NCBI RefSeq assembly: GCF_000819805.1
Contig: NZ_CDCE01000034.1
Location: 186,838 to 250,837 of the forward strand
Source of the DNA: Aeromonas diversa CDC 2478-85
GTDB lineage: Bacteria > Pseudomonadota > Gammaproteobacteria > Enterobacterales > Aeromonadaceae
DNA length: 64,000 nucleotides
Reading direction: 5' to 3'
Position 1 is the stretch's first letter, and each line of letters begins with the position of its first letter. Under the pieces are notes generated by a model. It saw nothing but the letters and a program-made list of their open reading frames with translations. It ran no database searches and had not been told where the DNA came from. The position numbers were made by a program, and so were the translations under genes. This document shows, piece by piece, positions 18,128 through 25,870 of this stretch.

Positions 18128-20101
18128 TCAGCGGATCCGGTACTGACGGATCTGCGCCTCGATGGCTTTGGCCAACTCGAACAGCTCACGGCTGGCACTC
18201 TGGCTCTGCCTGGCGTGCTCTTCCTGATGCTCTGCCACCACGGCCAGCTCGTCGAGCGCCTGCCGCGCCGCGGCCATTTGCTCACACTGACTGTTTGCCA
18301 GCTCCGTCATGGCATTCATCTCGCCCGCGCCCTCTTTCAGCTGCCGACTGGTGTCGAGCAGGGCAGTGGTAGCACTGTGCATCAGCTTCTGGCTTTCCTG
18401 TCCCAGGGCGCGCGAACCGGCCATCGCCTCGCTCGCTTCCTGCGATCCCTTCTGTAGCAGCTGGATCAACGTTTGCACCTCCAGGGTCGCACTCTGGGTC
18501 CGTACGGCCAGCTGCCGCACCTCATCGGCCACCACCGCAAACCCCCTCCCCTGCTCACCGGCCCGGGCCGCCTCGATGGCGGCATTGAGTGCCAGCAAGT
18601 TGGTCTGATCCGAAACCTCGCGGATCAGATTCATGATGAGGGTGATGTTGTGGGTCTCTTCCACCAACTTTTCGAGGATGGTGGAAGAGCTCGCTATACT
18701 GCCGCTCAGGGTATCGAGGCAAGTGGCGCTGCGCTCTACATCCTGCTCGATACGCAGCATCCCGCGGGCCGCACTCTGGGCCTGATCGTTAACTCCTTGA
18801 GCACGATCGGCAATGGTGCGGGCATTGTGCTCTATGCTGTCCATCACTTGGGTCAACTCGACGATACTGCTGGCCTGCTGCTGCGCCTCGGCAGCCAAGG
18901 CCTCGGACTGGATCATGGTTTGCGAGGACTGGGCCGAGAGCGCCGAACCAGAGTTCTGGAAGTGGGTAAAACTCTGGTTGAGGGTCTGGATCAGACGATT
19001 GAAATTGTCGGCCATGTTCCCGAGCTCGGCACCGTCATAGCTCTCGAGCTGGGTGCCCAGATCCCGATCGGCCGTGATGCTACGCATACTGTCGGCCGCG
19101 CGACGGATGGGGCGACTGATGGTATGTGCCAGCCAGATAGAGAGCACCATGGCCAGTACGCCGATCCCGAGTGATACCAGGATCACCTGCTGCCGGGCGG
19201 CGGCCATCCCTTCGTTCAACTCCCCTTGATCTATTTCACCGATCAAGACGCGATCCAGGGTCGGCAAATAGCGAACCGCCAGCAGAAAGTGACGCTCCCC
19301 CAAGGTGACATTGCCGACGGCCACACTATCGCGCGAGGCCGGGATAAGGCGGCGGATCTCATCGAGAAAGCGTGCCTGATGGTGAGCCGCATCCAACTCT
19401 TCCTCCCCTTCCGGGTGAATTTCTATCTTGCCGCTCATAGTGGCGAGATAGACCCGGCCGCTCTTGCCGATGCGATACCCACCGATGAGACTCGTCAGCC
19501 GCGACATATCGACCGAGGTGCCCGCAACCCCGAGCGTTTTCCCGGCCGAGGTGACGGCCGTGTTGATATAGAGGGAAGCCTTACGATCGAAGTCGGAGAT
19601 ATCGAGGTTCAACTCATAAGGCTTACCGCGTTCTAAAAACCCATAGAACCAGCTGTCTTTGGGATCTTGTTGGTTCAGCACCTTGCTGGCCACTCCCTCC
19701 TGGCTCAGGTTGATAAGCGTCGCCTGCTCGAGGGGAGCGATAAAGACGTTCCCCCCCAAACGGGTCTGCACGCTAGCAAGATATCCTTCAAGGGCATGCC
19801 ACTGAGCCTGGGGAGCGCCCTGCGCCAGCCAGTCAACCAGATAGGGATTGCTGGCCAGGGCTTGCGCCTCGGTGAGGTAACGCACCAGATCGGCGGAGAG
19901 CTCGTTGGCTATGCGCTCGACGCTGCTGGGCAACTCGAAACGCTCGATGCGCTCCTGCGCCTGATCGCGGGAGAGGTGCTCCTGCACCAACGTGATGACT
20001 GCAAGGCTGAGCATCAACAGCAAGGTGATGCTGACGACGAGACGGGTGCGGATCCCGAGGCGGGACCAAGGTACAAGAGGCGATGAGATCAGCTTCTCCA
20101 T
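18128..20101 (-). CDS. Methyl-accepting chemotaxis protein with a Cache-type sensor
   Basis: A 657-residue chemoreceptor. TM1 is at about residues 21-40. A large periplasmic region of about 280 residues shows double-Cache features ([62 protein letters not shown]). TM2 ([20 protein letters not shown]) is followed directly by HAMP ([14 protein letters not shown]) and a full signalling domain with tip [21 protein letters not shown]. dCache domains typically bind small amino- or organic acids; the ligand here is unknown. The frame extends 42 codons upstream, but the ATG at 20101 has an AGGAG at the right distance and gives a normal N-terminus. No adaptation or kinase genes are nearby. Confidence 0.93.
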   Translation of the reverse strand: MEKLISSPLVPWSRLGIRTRLVVSITLLLMLSLAVITLVQEHLSRDQAQERIERFELPSSVERIANELSADLVRYLTEAQALASNPYLVDWLAQGAPQAQWHALEGYLASVQTRLGGNVFIAPLEQATLINLSQEGVASKVLNQQDPKDSWFYGFLERGKPYELNLDISDFDRKASLYINTAVTSAGKTLGVAGTSVDMSRLTSLIGGYRIGKSGRVYLATMSGKIEIHPEGEEELDAAHHQARFLDEIRRLIPASRDSVAVGNVTLGERHFLLAVRYLPTLDRVLIGEIDQGELNEGMAAARQQVILVSLGIGVLAMVLSIWLAHTISRPIRRAADSMRSITADRDLGTQLESYDGAELGNMADNFNRLIQTLNQSFTHFQNSGSALSAQSSQTMIQSEALAAEAQQQASSIVELTQVMDSIEHNARTIADRAQGVNDQAQSAARGMLRIEQDVERSATCLDTLSGSIASSSTILEKLVEETHNITLIMNLIREVSDQTNLLALNAAIEAARAGEQGRGFAVVADEVRQLAVRTQSATLEVQTLIQLLQKGSQEASEAMAGSRALGQESQKLMHSATTALLDTSRQLKEGAGEMNAMTELANSQCEQMAAARQALDELAVVAEHQEEHARQSQSASRELFELAKAIEAQIRQYRIR

Positions 20102-20625
20102 GGGACTCTCCTGCTGGACTGGATCGTGAAGAGCGACACCAGAGTATGAGGAGCACCAAAGAGAGTTCCACGATTCCCTACCAACTGGGTGAGTCCTCAA
20201 TAAAATGCAGGTAAAAACGAACCTCATGGTCTAAGTGACAAAATAAACATTAAGAAACCAACCTACTGTCCAGCCGCGCTAACCCCCGTCCATTGCGCGC
20301 GCACACTGTATGGAGTACCCCTATCCAATCGCCTCAACGAATGAAAGCAACTGGTGTGTCAGACACGCTACGGCATCACGCCAACATCAACGGCTACACC
20401 TCCTGTTTTTTGCAAGCGACCTTGCATTACCGAGTGAAAATCGACCAGTCGTATCGCCGAAAAGAAGCGAGTGATGAAATCTGCGGCGCCCCTCTCTTCA
20501 GGGCGATGAAGCACCTTGTCGTCAAGCCAAATAATTTGGTTTTTTTTGTCTGCCGCCGCGACGACTGACATGATCACGCCATGAAAGAGAGGGCAAACCA
20601 CTCCTTGTTAGCAGACACTAACCAC
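20102..20625. other. Gene-free region upstream of the chemoreceptor and the nrdA promoter
   Basis: No convincing coding sequence. Short open frames on both strands (20293-20568 and 20368-20601) lack ribosome-binding sites and family-like content. The left part should hold the chemoreceptor promoter. The one clear structure is a terminator-like hairpin near 20525-20547. Confidence 0.6.
20525..20547 (+). terminator. Terminator-like hairpin with no gene upstream
   Basis: AGCCAAA pairs with TTTGGTT around a TAA loop and is followed by six T. It would end a plus-strand transcript, but no plus-strand gene precedes it. Confidence 0.4.
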
Positions 20626-20642
20626 CTTGAGACACCCACAAT

Positions 20643-20651
20643 TTATCCACA
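20643..20651 (+). promoter_or_regulatory. DnaA box upstream of nrdA
   Basis: TTATCCACA is a perfect match to the strong DnaA box. DnaA is known to bind at and activate the E. coli nrdAB promoter. The box is centred about 60 bases before the proposed transcription start. Confidence 0.75.
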
Positions 20652-20671
20652 GGAAATGCAGTATAGATGGA

Positions 20672-20700
20672 TTGCAAAGACGTGTTTGCCTCACTATCTT
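20672..20700 (+). promoter_or_regulatory. Likely nrdAB promoter
   Basis: TTGCAA at 20672-20677 and TATCTT at 20695-20700 have a 17-base spacer. Each matches the consensus at four of six positions. The -10 lies inside the first NrdR-like box, so NrdR binding would block polymerase. Confidence 0.45.
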
Positions 20701-20766
20701 GTGCCCAGCCAACAAAAAACATCTACATCTTGTGCCTCACCCCATGTTGTTCCCAATATGGGGTGT
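20689..20766 (+). promoter_or_regulatory. Three NrdR-like boxes at 31-bp intervals
   Basis: Three 16-base elements resemble the NrdR box as I recall it (acaCwAtATaTwGtgt): CCTCACTATCTTGTGC at 20689-20704, CATCTACATCTTGTGC at 20720-20735 and TCCCAATATGGGGTGT at 20751-20766. Start-to-start distances are exactly 31 and 31 bases, three helical turns, the spacing typical of NrdR box pairs. NrdR represses ribonucleotide reductase genes according to dATP/ATP status. The third box overlaps an 8-bp inverted repeat (CACCCCAT at 20738-20745, complement at 20758-20765). Confidence 0.7.
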
Positions 20767-20803
20767 GGATTTTCGGGAAACTAACAATAGAAGGTCATCA
20801 CTC

Positions 20804-23071
20804 ATGAACTTGCTTGTGACGAAACGGGACGGCAACAAAGAGCCCATCGATCTGGACAAGATCCATCGCGTGCTCGATTGGGCAGCCGACGGACTCGATA
20901 ATGTCTCTGTCTCTCAGGTCGAACTCAAGTCACACATCCAGTTCTATGACGGCATCCGCACCTCCGATATTCACGAGACCATCATCAAGGCCGCGGCCGA
21001 TCTGATCTCCCAGGAGAGCCCGGATTATCAGTTCATGGCTGCCCGTCTGGCCATCTTCCACCTGCGCAAGAAGGCTTATGGCCGGTTCGAGCCGCCCCAC
21101 CTCTACCAGCACGTTGCCAAGCTGGTCGACATGGGCAAGTACGACAAACACCTGCTGGAAGACTACACCCAGGCCGAATTTGACGAGCTCGATGCCCACC
21201 TCGATCACTGGCGTGATATGACCTTCTCCTATGCGGCCGTCAAGCAGCTCGAAGGCAAGTACCTGGTACAGAACCGCGTCACCGGCGAGATCTACGAGAG
21301 CCCGCAGTTCCTCTACATCCTGGTGGCGGCCTGCCTCTTCTCCAAGTATCCGAAAGATACTCGTTTGGACTACATCAAACGCTTCTATGATGCGGTCTCG
21401 ACCTTCAAGATCTCGCTGCCGACCCCGATCATGAGTGGCGTGCGCACCCCGACCCGCCAGTTCAGCTCCTGCGTGCTGATCGAGTGCGACGACAGCCTGG
21501 ATTCCATCAACGCCACCGCCAGCGCCATCGTGCGTTACGTCTCCCAGCGCGCCGGTATCGGCATCAACGCCGGCCGCATCCGTGGTCTGGGCAGCCCCAT
21601 CCGTGGCGGCGAAGCCTTCCACACCGGCTGCATCCCCTTCTACAAGTACTTCCAGACCGCCGTTAAATGCTGCTCTCAGGGCGGCGTGCGTGGCGGTGCG
21701 GCCACTCTGTTCTACCCGCTGTGGCACATCGAAGTAGAAAGCCTGCTGGTGCTCAAGAACAACCGTGGCGTGGAAGAGAACCGGGTTCGTCACATGGACT
21801 ACGGCGTACAGATCAACAAGCTGATGTATCAGCGCCTCATCAAGGGCGGCGATATCTCCCTGTTCTCTCCGAACGATACTCCGGGTCTGTATGATGCCTT
21901 CTTTGCCGATCAGGAGAAGTTTGAGGAGCTCTACGTCAAGTACGAGCAGGATCCGTCTATTCGCAGGAAGACCCTCAAGGCGGTCGATCTCTTCTCTCTG
22001 ATGATGCAAGAGCGCGCCGGTACCGGCCGTATCTACATCCAGAACGTGGATCACTGCAACACCCACAGCCCGTTTGATCCACGTGTGGCCCCGGTGCGTC
22101 AGTCCAACCTCTGTCTGGAAATCGCCCTGCCCACCAAGCCGCTCAACAACATCGACGACGAGAATGGCGAGATTGCCCTGTGCACCCTCTCTGCCTTCAA
22201 CCTGGGTGCCATCGAGAAGCTCGACGACCTGGAAGAGATGGCCGATCTGGCCGTGCGAGCCCTCGATGCTCTGCTCGATTATCAGGACTACCCCATCATC
22301 GCCGCCAAGAAGGGCAGCATGAATCGCCGTACCCTGGGGATTGGCGTCATCAACTACGCCTACTATTTGGCCAAGAACGGTGCCCGTTACTCCGACGGAT
22401 CCGGCTTGGCCCTGACTCACCGCACCTTCGAGGCGATCCAGTACTATCTGCTGAAGGCCTCGGTAGGGCTGGCCCGCGAGTTTGGCCCCTGCCCGGCTTT
22501 CAACGAGACCACCTATGCCCAGGGGGTCCTGCCGATCGATACCTACAAGGCCGATCTGGACAGCCTGTGCAACGAACCGCTGCACTACGACTGGGAAGCC
22601 CTGCGTGAAGAGATCCGTACCGTGGGTCTGCGCAACTCCACCCTGACGGCCCTGATGCCGAGCGAGACCTCCAGCCAGATCTCCAACGCCACCAACGGCA
22701 TCGAGCCGCCGCGCGGCCTGGTTTCCGTCAAGGCGTCCAAGGACGGTATCCTCAAGCAGGTCGTGCCCGAATATGGTCGCCTCAAGGATCAATACGAACT
22801 CCTGTGGCAGCAACCGAGCGTGGATGGCTACCTGCAGCTGGTCGGTATCATGCAGAAGTTTGTGGATCAGGCCATCTCGGCCAACACCAACTACGATCCC
22901 GCCCGCTTCGAAGGCAGCAAGGTCCCCATGAAGCAGCTGCTCAAAGACTTGCTGACCGCTTACAAGTACGGGGTCAAGACCCTCTACTACCACAACACCC
23001 GGGATGGTGCCGACGACACCCAGACCGATCTGCAAGATGACGGTTGTGCCAGCGGGGCGTGCAAAATCTAA
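20804..23071 (+). CDS. nrdA: Class Ia ribonucleoside-diphosphate reductase, alpha subunit
   Basis: A 755-residue large subunit that reduces ribonucleoside diphosphates to deoxyribonucleotides in the cytoplasm. An N-terminal ATP-cone (LLVTKRDGNKEPIDLDKIHR) provides the overall activity site. Active-site cysteines are in place: Cys223 (FSSCVLIE), Cys437 (SNLCLEIALP) and Cys460 (IALCTLSAFN), each two positions before the E. coli residues. The C-terminal shuttle pair is DGCASGACKI. The open frame extends 59 codons upstream through the regulatory region, but the ATG at 20804 starts the family N-terminus and has AGAAGG upstream. It forms an operon with nrdB and yfaE. Regulation by DnaA and NrdR is suggested by sites upstream. 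Confidence 0.97.
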   Translation: MNLLVTKRDGNKEPIDLDKIHRVLDWAADGLDNVSVSQVELKSHIQFYDGIRTSDIHETIIKAAADLISQESPDYQFMAARLAIFHLRKKAYGRFEPPHLYQHVAKLVDMGKYDKHLLEDYTQAEFDELDAHLDHWRDMTFSYAAVKQLEGKYLVQNRVTGEIYESPQFLYILVAACLFSKYPKDTRLDYIKRFYDAVSTFKISLPTPIMSGVRTPTRQFSSCVLIECDDSLDSINATASAIVRYVSQRAGIGINAGRIRGLGSPIRGGEAFHTGCIPFYKYFQTAVKCCSQGGVRGGAATLFYPLWHIEVESLLVLKNNRGVEENRVRHMDYGVQINKLMYQRLIKGGDISLFSPNDTPGLYDAFFADQEKFEELYVKYEQDPSIRRKTLKAVDLFSLMMQERAGTGRIYIQNVDHCNTHSPFDPRVAPVRQSNLCLEIALPTKPLNNIDDENGEIALCTLSAFNLGAIEKLDDLEEMADLAVRALDALLDYQDYPIIAAKKGSMNRRTLGIGVINYAYYLAKNGARYSDGSGLALTHRTFEAIQYYLLKASVGLAREFGPCPAFNETTYAQGVLPIDTYKADLDSLCNEPLHYDWEALREEIRTVGLRNSTLTALMPSETSSQISNATNGIEPPRGLVSVKASKDGILKQVVPEYGRLKDQYELLWQQPSVDGYLQLVGIMQKFVDQAISANTNYDPARFEGSKVPMKQLLKDLLTAYKYGVKTLYYHNTRDGADDTQTDLQDDGCASGACKI

Positions 23072-23078
23072 CGAAAAT

Positions 23079-23101
23079 GGGCGGGAGCGTGACTCCCGCC
23101 C
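23079..23101 (+). other. Intercistronic hairpin between nrdA and nrdB
   Basis: A 9-bp perfect stem GGGCGGGAG with a CGTGA loop begins seven bases after the nrdA stop. There is no T-run, so it is more likely an RNA-stability or processing element than a terminator. Confidence 0.5.
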
Positions 23102-23167
23102 GGCTGCTTTTGCGCCCGGATAACCCTAACCACACTGAGTGTTCACACAGAGAAGAGCCGAGTAACC

Positions 23168-24298
23168 ATGGCCTACACCACCTTCAGCCAAATCAAGAAT
23201 GACCAGCTCAAAGAGCCCATGTTCTTTGGTCAACCCGTCAACGTGGCACGCTACGATCAGCAAAAACACGATGTGTTTGAACGCCTGATCGAGAAACAAC
23301 TCTCCTTCTTCTGGCGTCCGGAAGAGGTAGATGTCTCACGGGATCGCATCGACTTTCAGGCCCTGCCGCCCCACGAGCAGCATATCTTCATCTCTAACCT
23401 GAAGTACCAGACCCTGCTCGACTCCATTCAGGGACGCAGCCCCAACGTGGCGCTGCTGCCGCTGGTGTCCATTCCCGAGCTGGAGACCTGGATTGAGACC
23501 TGGTCCTTCTCCGAGACGATCCACTCTCGCTCCTACACCCATATCATCCGTAACATCGTCAATGATCCGGCCCAGGTGTTCGACGACATCGTCACCAACG
23601 AGCAGATCCTGAAGCGTGCCGGCTCCATCAGCCACTTCTACGACGATCTGATTGAAGCCACGGCCCTCTATCACCTGCATGGTGAAGGCACCCACACCAT
23701 CCAGGGCAAGTCGGTCACCCTCACCCTGCGCGAGCTCAAGAAGAAGCTCTATCTGTGCCTGATGAGCGTCAACGCCCTGGAAGCGATCCGCTTCTACGTG
23801 AGCTTCGCCTGCTCCTTTGCCTTCGCCGAGCGCGAGCTGATGGAGGGCAACGCCAAGATCATCAAGATGATCGCCCGCGACGAGGCGCTGCATCTCACCG
23901 GTACCCAGCACATGCTGAACCTGATGCGCAGCGGCAACGACGATCCCGACATGGCCGAGATCGCTCGCGAGTGTGAACAAGCCTGCTTCGATCTGTTCAA
24001 GGAAGCCGCCATCCAGGAGAAGGAGTGGGCCGAGTACCTGTTCCGCGACGGCTCGATGATCGGTCTGAACAAGGACATCCTCTGCCAATACGTGGAGTAC
24101 ATCACCAACCTGCGCATGAGTGCCGTGGGCCTGCAACCGGCGTTTGCCGCCAAGCAGAATCCGATCCCCTGGATCAACACCTGGCTCTCCTCTGACAACG
24201 TGCAAGTCGCTCCGCAAGAGGTTGAGGTCAGCTCCTACCTGGTCGGCCAGATCGACAGCGAAGTGAGCCACGAAGATCTGGGCGACTTCGAACTCTGA
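23168..24298 (+). CDS. nrdB: Class Ia ribonucleoside-diphosphate reductase, beta subunit
   Basis: A 376-residue small subunit, the same length as in E. coli. It holds the diferric centre and the stable tyrosyl radical; Tyr123 ([10 protein letters not shown]; Tyr122 in mature E. coli numbering) is the radical site. Iron ligands are visible in [12 protein letters not shown] and [11 protein letters not shown]. The C-terminal tail ending HEDLGDFEL is the peptide that docks onto NrdA. It follows nrdA after about 96 bases that contain a hairpin and AGAAGAG before the ATG, and overlaps yfaE by one base. Very high similarity to the enterobacterial protein makes this firm. Confidence 0.97.
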   Translation: MAYTTFSQIKNDQLKEPMFFGQPVNVARYDQQKHDVFERLIEKQLSFFWRPEEVDVSRDRIDFQALPPHEQHIFISNLKYQTLLDSIQGRSPNVALLPLVSIPELETWIETWSFSETIHSRSYTHIIRNIVNDPAQVFDDIVTNEQILKRAGSISHFYDDLIEATALYHLHGEGTHTIQGKSVTLTLRELKKKLYLCLMSVNALEAIRFYVSFACSFAFAERELMEGNAKIIKMIARDEALHLTGTQHMLNLMRSGNDDPDMAEIARECEQACFDLFKEAAIQEKEWAEYLFRDGSMIGLNKDILCQYVEYITNLRMSAVGLQPAFAAKQNPIPWINTWLSSDNVQVAPQEVEVSSYLVGQIDSEVSHEDLGDFEL

Positions 24299-24594
24299 TG
24301 AGCGTCGCCCACGCCGTCACCTCGGATCTCGATGTGCAGCCCGCCATTGAGACCGACTCGACCCTGCTGCTACCGAAAGGCGCAGAGACCCTGCTCGATA
24401 CCCTCGAGCGCCACGGGGTCGAAGTGGAGTACCAATGCCGCAGCGGCTATTGTGGCGCCTGCCGCACACCGCTGCTGGCCGGCACGGTGCGCTACCTGCA
24501 CCCTCCCCTCGCCTTCGTGGCGCCGGGAGAGTGCCTTCCTTGCTGCTGTCAGGCGCAAGGCACCATTCGACTGGCGCTGGGCGATAAGCAATAA
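24298..24594 (+). CDS. yfaE: YfaE-type 2Fe-2S ferredoxin for NrdB cofactor maintenance
   Basis: A 98-residue plant-type ferredoxin. Cys47, Cys52 and Cys55 (CRSGYCGACR) and a later cysteine in LPCCCQ (82-84) form the CX4CX2C...C cluster ligands. YfaE is known to donate electrons for building and repairing the diferric-tyrosyl cofactor of NrdB. The ATG overlaps the nrdB stop (TGATG), which implies translational coupling. The protein has about 12 extra N-terminal residues compared with the shortest homologues. Three consecutive cysteines at 82-84 are a small oddity; which one ligates the cluster cannot be told from sequence. Confidence 0.92.
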   Translation: MSVAHAVTSDLDVQPAIETDSTLLLPKGAETLLDTLERHGVEVEYQCRSGYCGACRTPLLAGTVRYLHPPLAFVAPGECLPCCCQAQGTIRLALGDKQ

Positions 24595-24598
24595 AAAC

Positions 24599-24627
24599 GA
24601 GAGGGAGGCACTGGCCTCCCTCTCTTA
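24599..24627. terminator. Bidirectional terminator between yfaE and the lipoprotein gene
   Basis: A 10-bp stem GAGAGGGAGG with a six-base loop. The plus-strand tail is TTATTA, the minus-strand tail GTTTTTA. Confidence 0.8.
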
Positions 24628-24642
24628 TTATCGATGATGTTG

Positions 24643-25605
24643 TTACTGGGTCGAATCGAGATCCAGCACCATTCCTTTCACGCCCGGGACACCGATCCCC
24701 AACATGGGCTTGTTCTCATCATCGCGAACACCAAAGGCGTAAACTGTCAGGGTATTCTGTTTCTTCGCCAGCTCTCGCAAAGCCAGCAGCCACACCCGCT
24801 CTAGGTTGGTCTTGACCAACGAGGTATCGCCGTAATAGTCGAAACGGCACTGCTGTAAACCGCTCAGATCGATACGATTCAGCCCACTACCGGCCATGCC
24901 ACTTCCTTCGAGGCTACAACCTGCAAGCGCCAGGTTCAGGGCAAGATGTAACTTACCACCGCTGACCGTCGTTTCGGCACTGCTTACCAGGGTCGAGTTA
25001 TCACCGTCTTCGTCGCTCCAGTTGCGAGAGTCCAGTGTCTGGGTCGGGTAGGGTTTCAGCGCCACCTTGCCCCTCCAACCAGCTACCAAGGATGGTGAAG
25101 AACCTGCGTTGCTATATGCGGTCTCGTGATCTGCAATCCAAAGTAGTGCGCTCAGGCCTTCTACAGTCACACTACCCCGGCTCAGGGGGGACCAGTCAAA
25201 ATTACGAATCTTGTCTCCCATATACAACTGGCTACTATCGGGCAGCTTAATTCGCTCAACAGCGTTAGAAATTGAGTTGGTGTAACGTCCGCTCTCATCA
25301 GTAACTCGACCTGCACTACCGGTCAATTGCAAAAAGGTTGTTTCATCAGCACTTTCCAGCGCGATCAGGCTGGCCCACTGCTGCTCTTGTTCACCGGCTG
25401 GATAGACGATGGAGACCTGAAACTCAGGATCCAATGCCAACGCCTTGTTGGATCCGTCAAGTAAGTAGGGGAGATAGACGCCAACCTCGGGCATGGCCAT
25501 CGGCTTGGGTTTGGGTTGGGGAGCCGGGGAGGTGCTATCGGAACCACCACCACAGGCAGAGAGCAGGGCCAGCGTGCTGGCCAGAACGGTAAACCTGAAC
25601 TTCAT
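24643..25605 (-). CDS. Predicted lipoprotein, function unknown
   Basis: A 320-residue protein with a lipoprotein signal peptide: MKFRFTVLASTLALLSAC, with LLSAC as lipobox and lipidated Cys18. It is followed by a Gly/Ser linker and a Pro-Lys-Pro repeat (PAPQPKPKPMAMPEV) that looks like a flexible tether. The mature part is acidic and beta-rich with two cysteines (AGCSLEGSG and QQCRFDYYGD) that could form a disulfide. I do not recognise the domain. The start is at the ATG at 25605 because the lipobox is then 18 residues in; the frame could begin 16 codons earlier. It is bounded by terminators on its 3' side and about 265 bases of noncoding DNA upstream. Sits alone between nrd and prc, so context gives no functional hint. 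Confidence 0.75.
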   Translation of the reverse strand: MKFRFTVLASTLALLSACGGGSDSTSPAPQPKPKPMAMPEVGVYLPYLLDGSNKALALDPEFQVSIVYPAGEQEQQWASLIALESADETTFLQLTGSAGRVTDESGRYTNSISNAVERIKLPDSSQLYMGDKIRNFDWSPLSRGSVTVEGLSALLWIADHETAYSNAGSSPSLVAGWRGKVALKPYPTQTLDSRNWSDEDGDNSTLVSSAETTVSGGKLHLALNLALAGCSLEGSGMAGSGLNRIDLSGLQQCRFDYYGDTSLVKTNLERVWLLALRELAKKQNTLTVYAFGVRDDENKPMLGIGVPGVKGMVLDLDSTQ

Positions 25606-25822
25606 TATTGTTATCTCATGGTTTTTAATCGACGCCCGAAGAATACCATTCAACTAACAAAACCCTCAGAATGCAGTTGTTACAACTGATTGCAGAGGAA
25701 ATAGTTAGTTTTAAAAATCAAGAAAAACAAAACATCAGGATATTCACCCTCACCAAAGGGTGATTTATCCGCGCAGCCAGCGTCATTGTCCAAGCCAGAA
25801 ATAAATGCCCTGTTTGCTGCAT
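25606..25822. other. Intergenic region before the lipoprotein gene
   Basis: AT-rich; should hold the lipoprotein promoter. A 7-bp hairpin TCACCCT/AGGGTGA sits near 25746-25766 without a T-run. Nothing else recognisable. Confidence 0.4.
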
Positions 25823-25852
25823 AAAAAAACGGCCAACACTGGGTTGGCCGTT
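25823..25852 (-). terminator. Rho-independent terminator of prc
   Basis: Read on the minus strand, ACGGCCAAC pairs with GTTGGCCGT and is followed by seven T. Confidence 0.9.
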
Positions 25853-25870
25853 GTGGATATTCAGCATCAC

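Noticed and set aside
20930..23035. Very long antisense open frame (701 codons) opposite nrdA
   Set aside because: It mirrors the codon structure of a GC-rich gene, has no ribosome-binding site or domain, and nrdA on the other strand is certain. The same applies to long antisense frames opposite sdaA (16349-17770), dcuC (10359-11474), the etfD gene (55379-56938), potA (41255-42523) and the helicase at 62062 (61990-63444).
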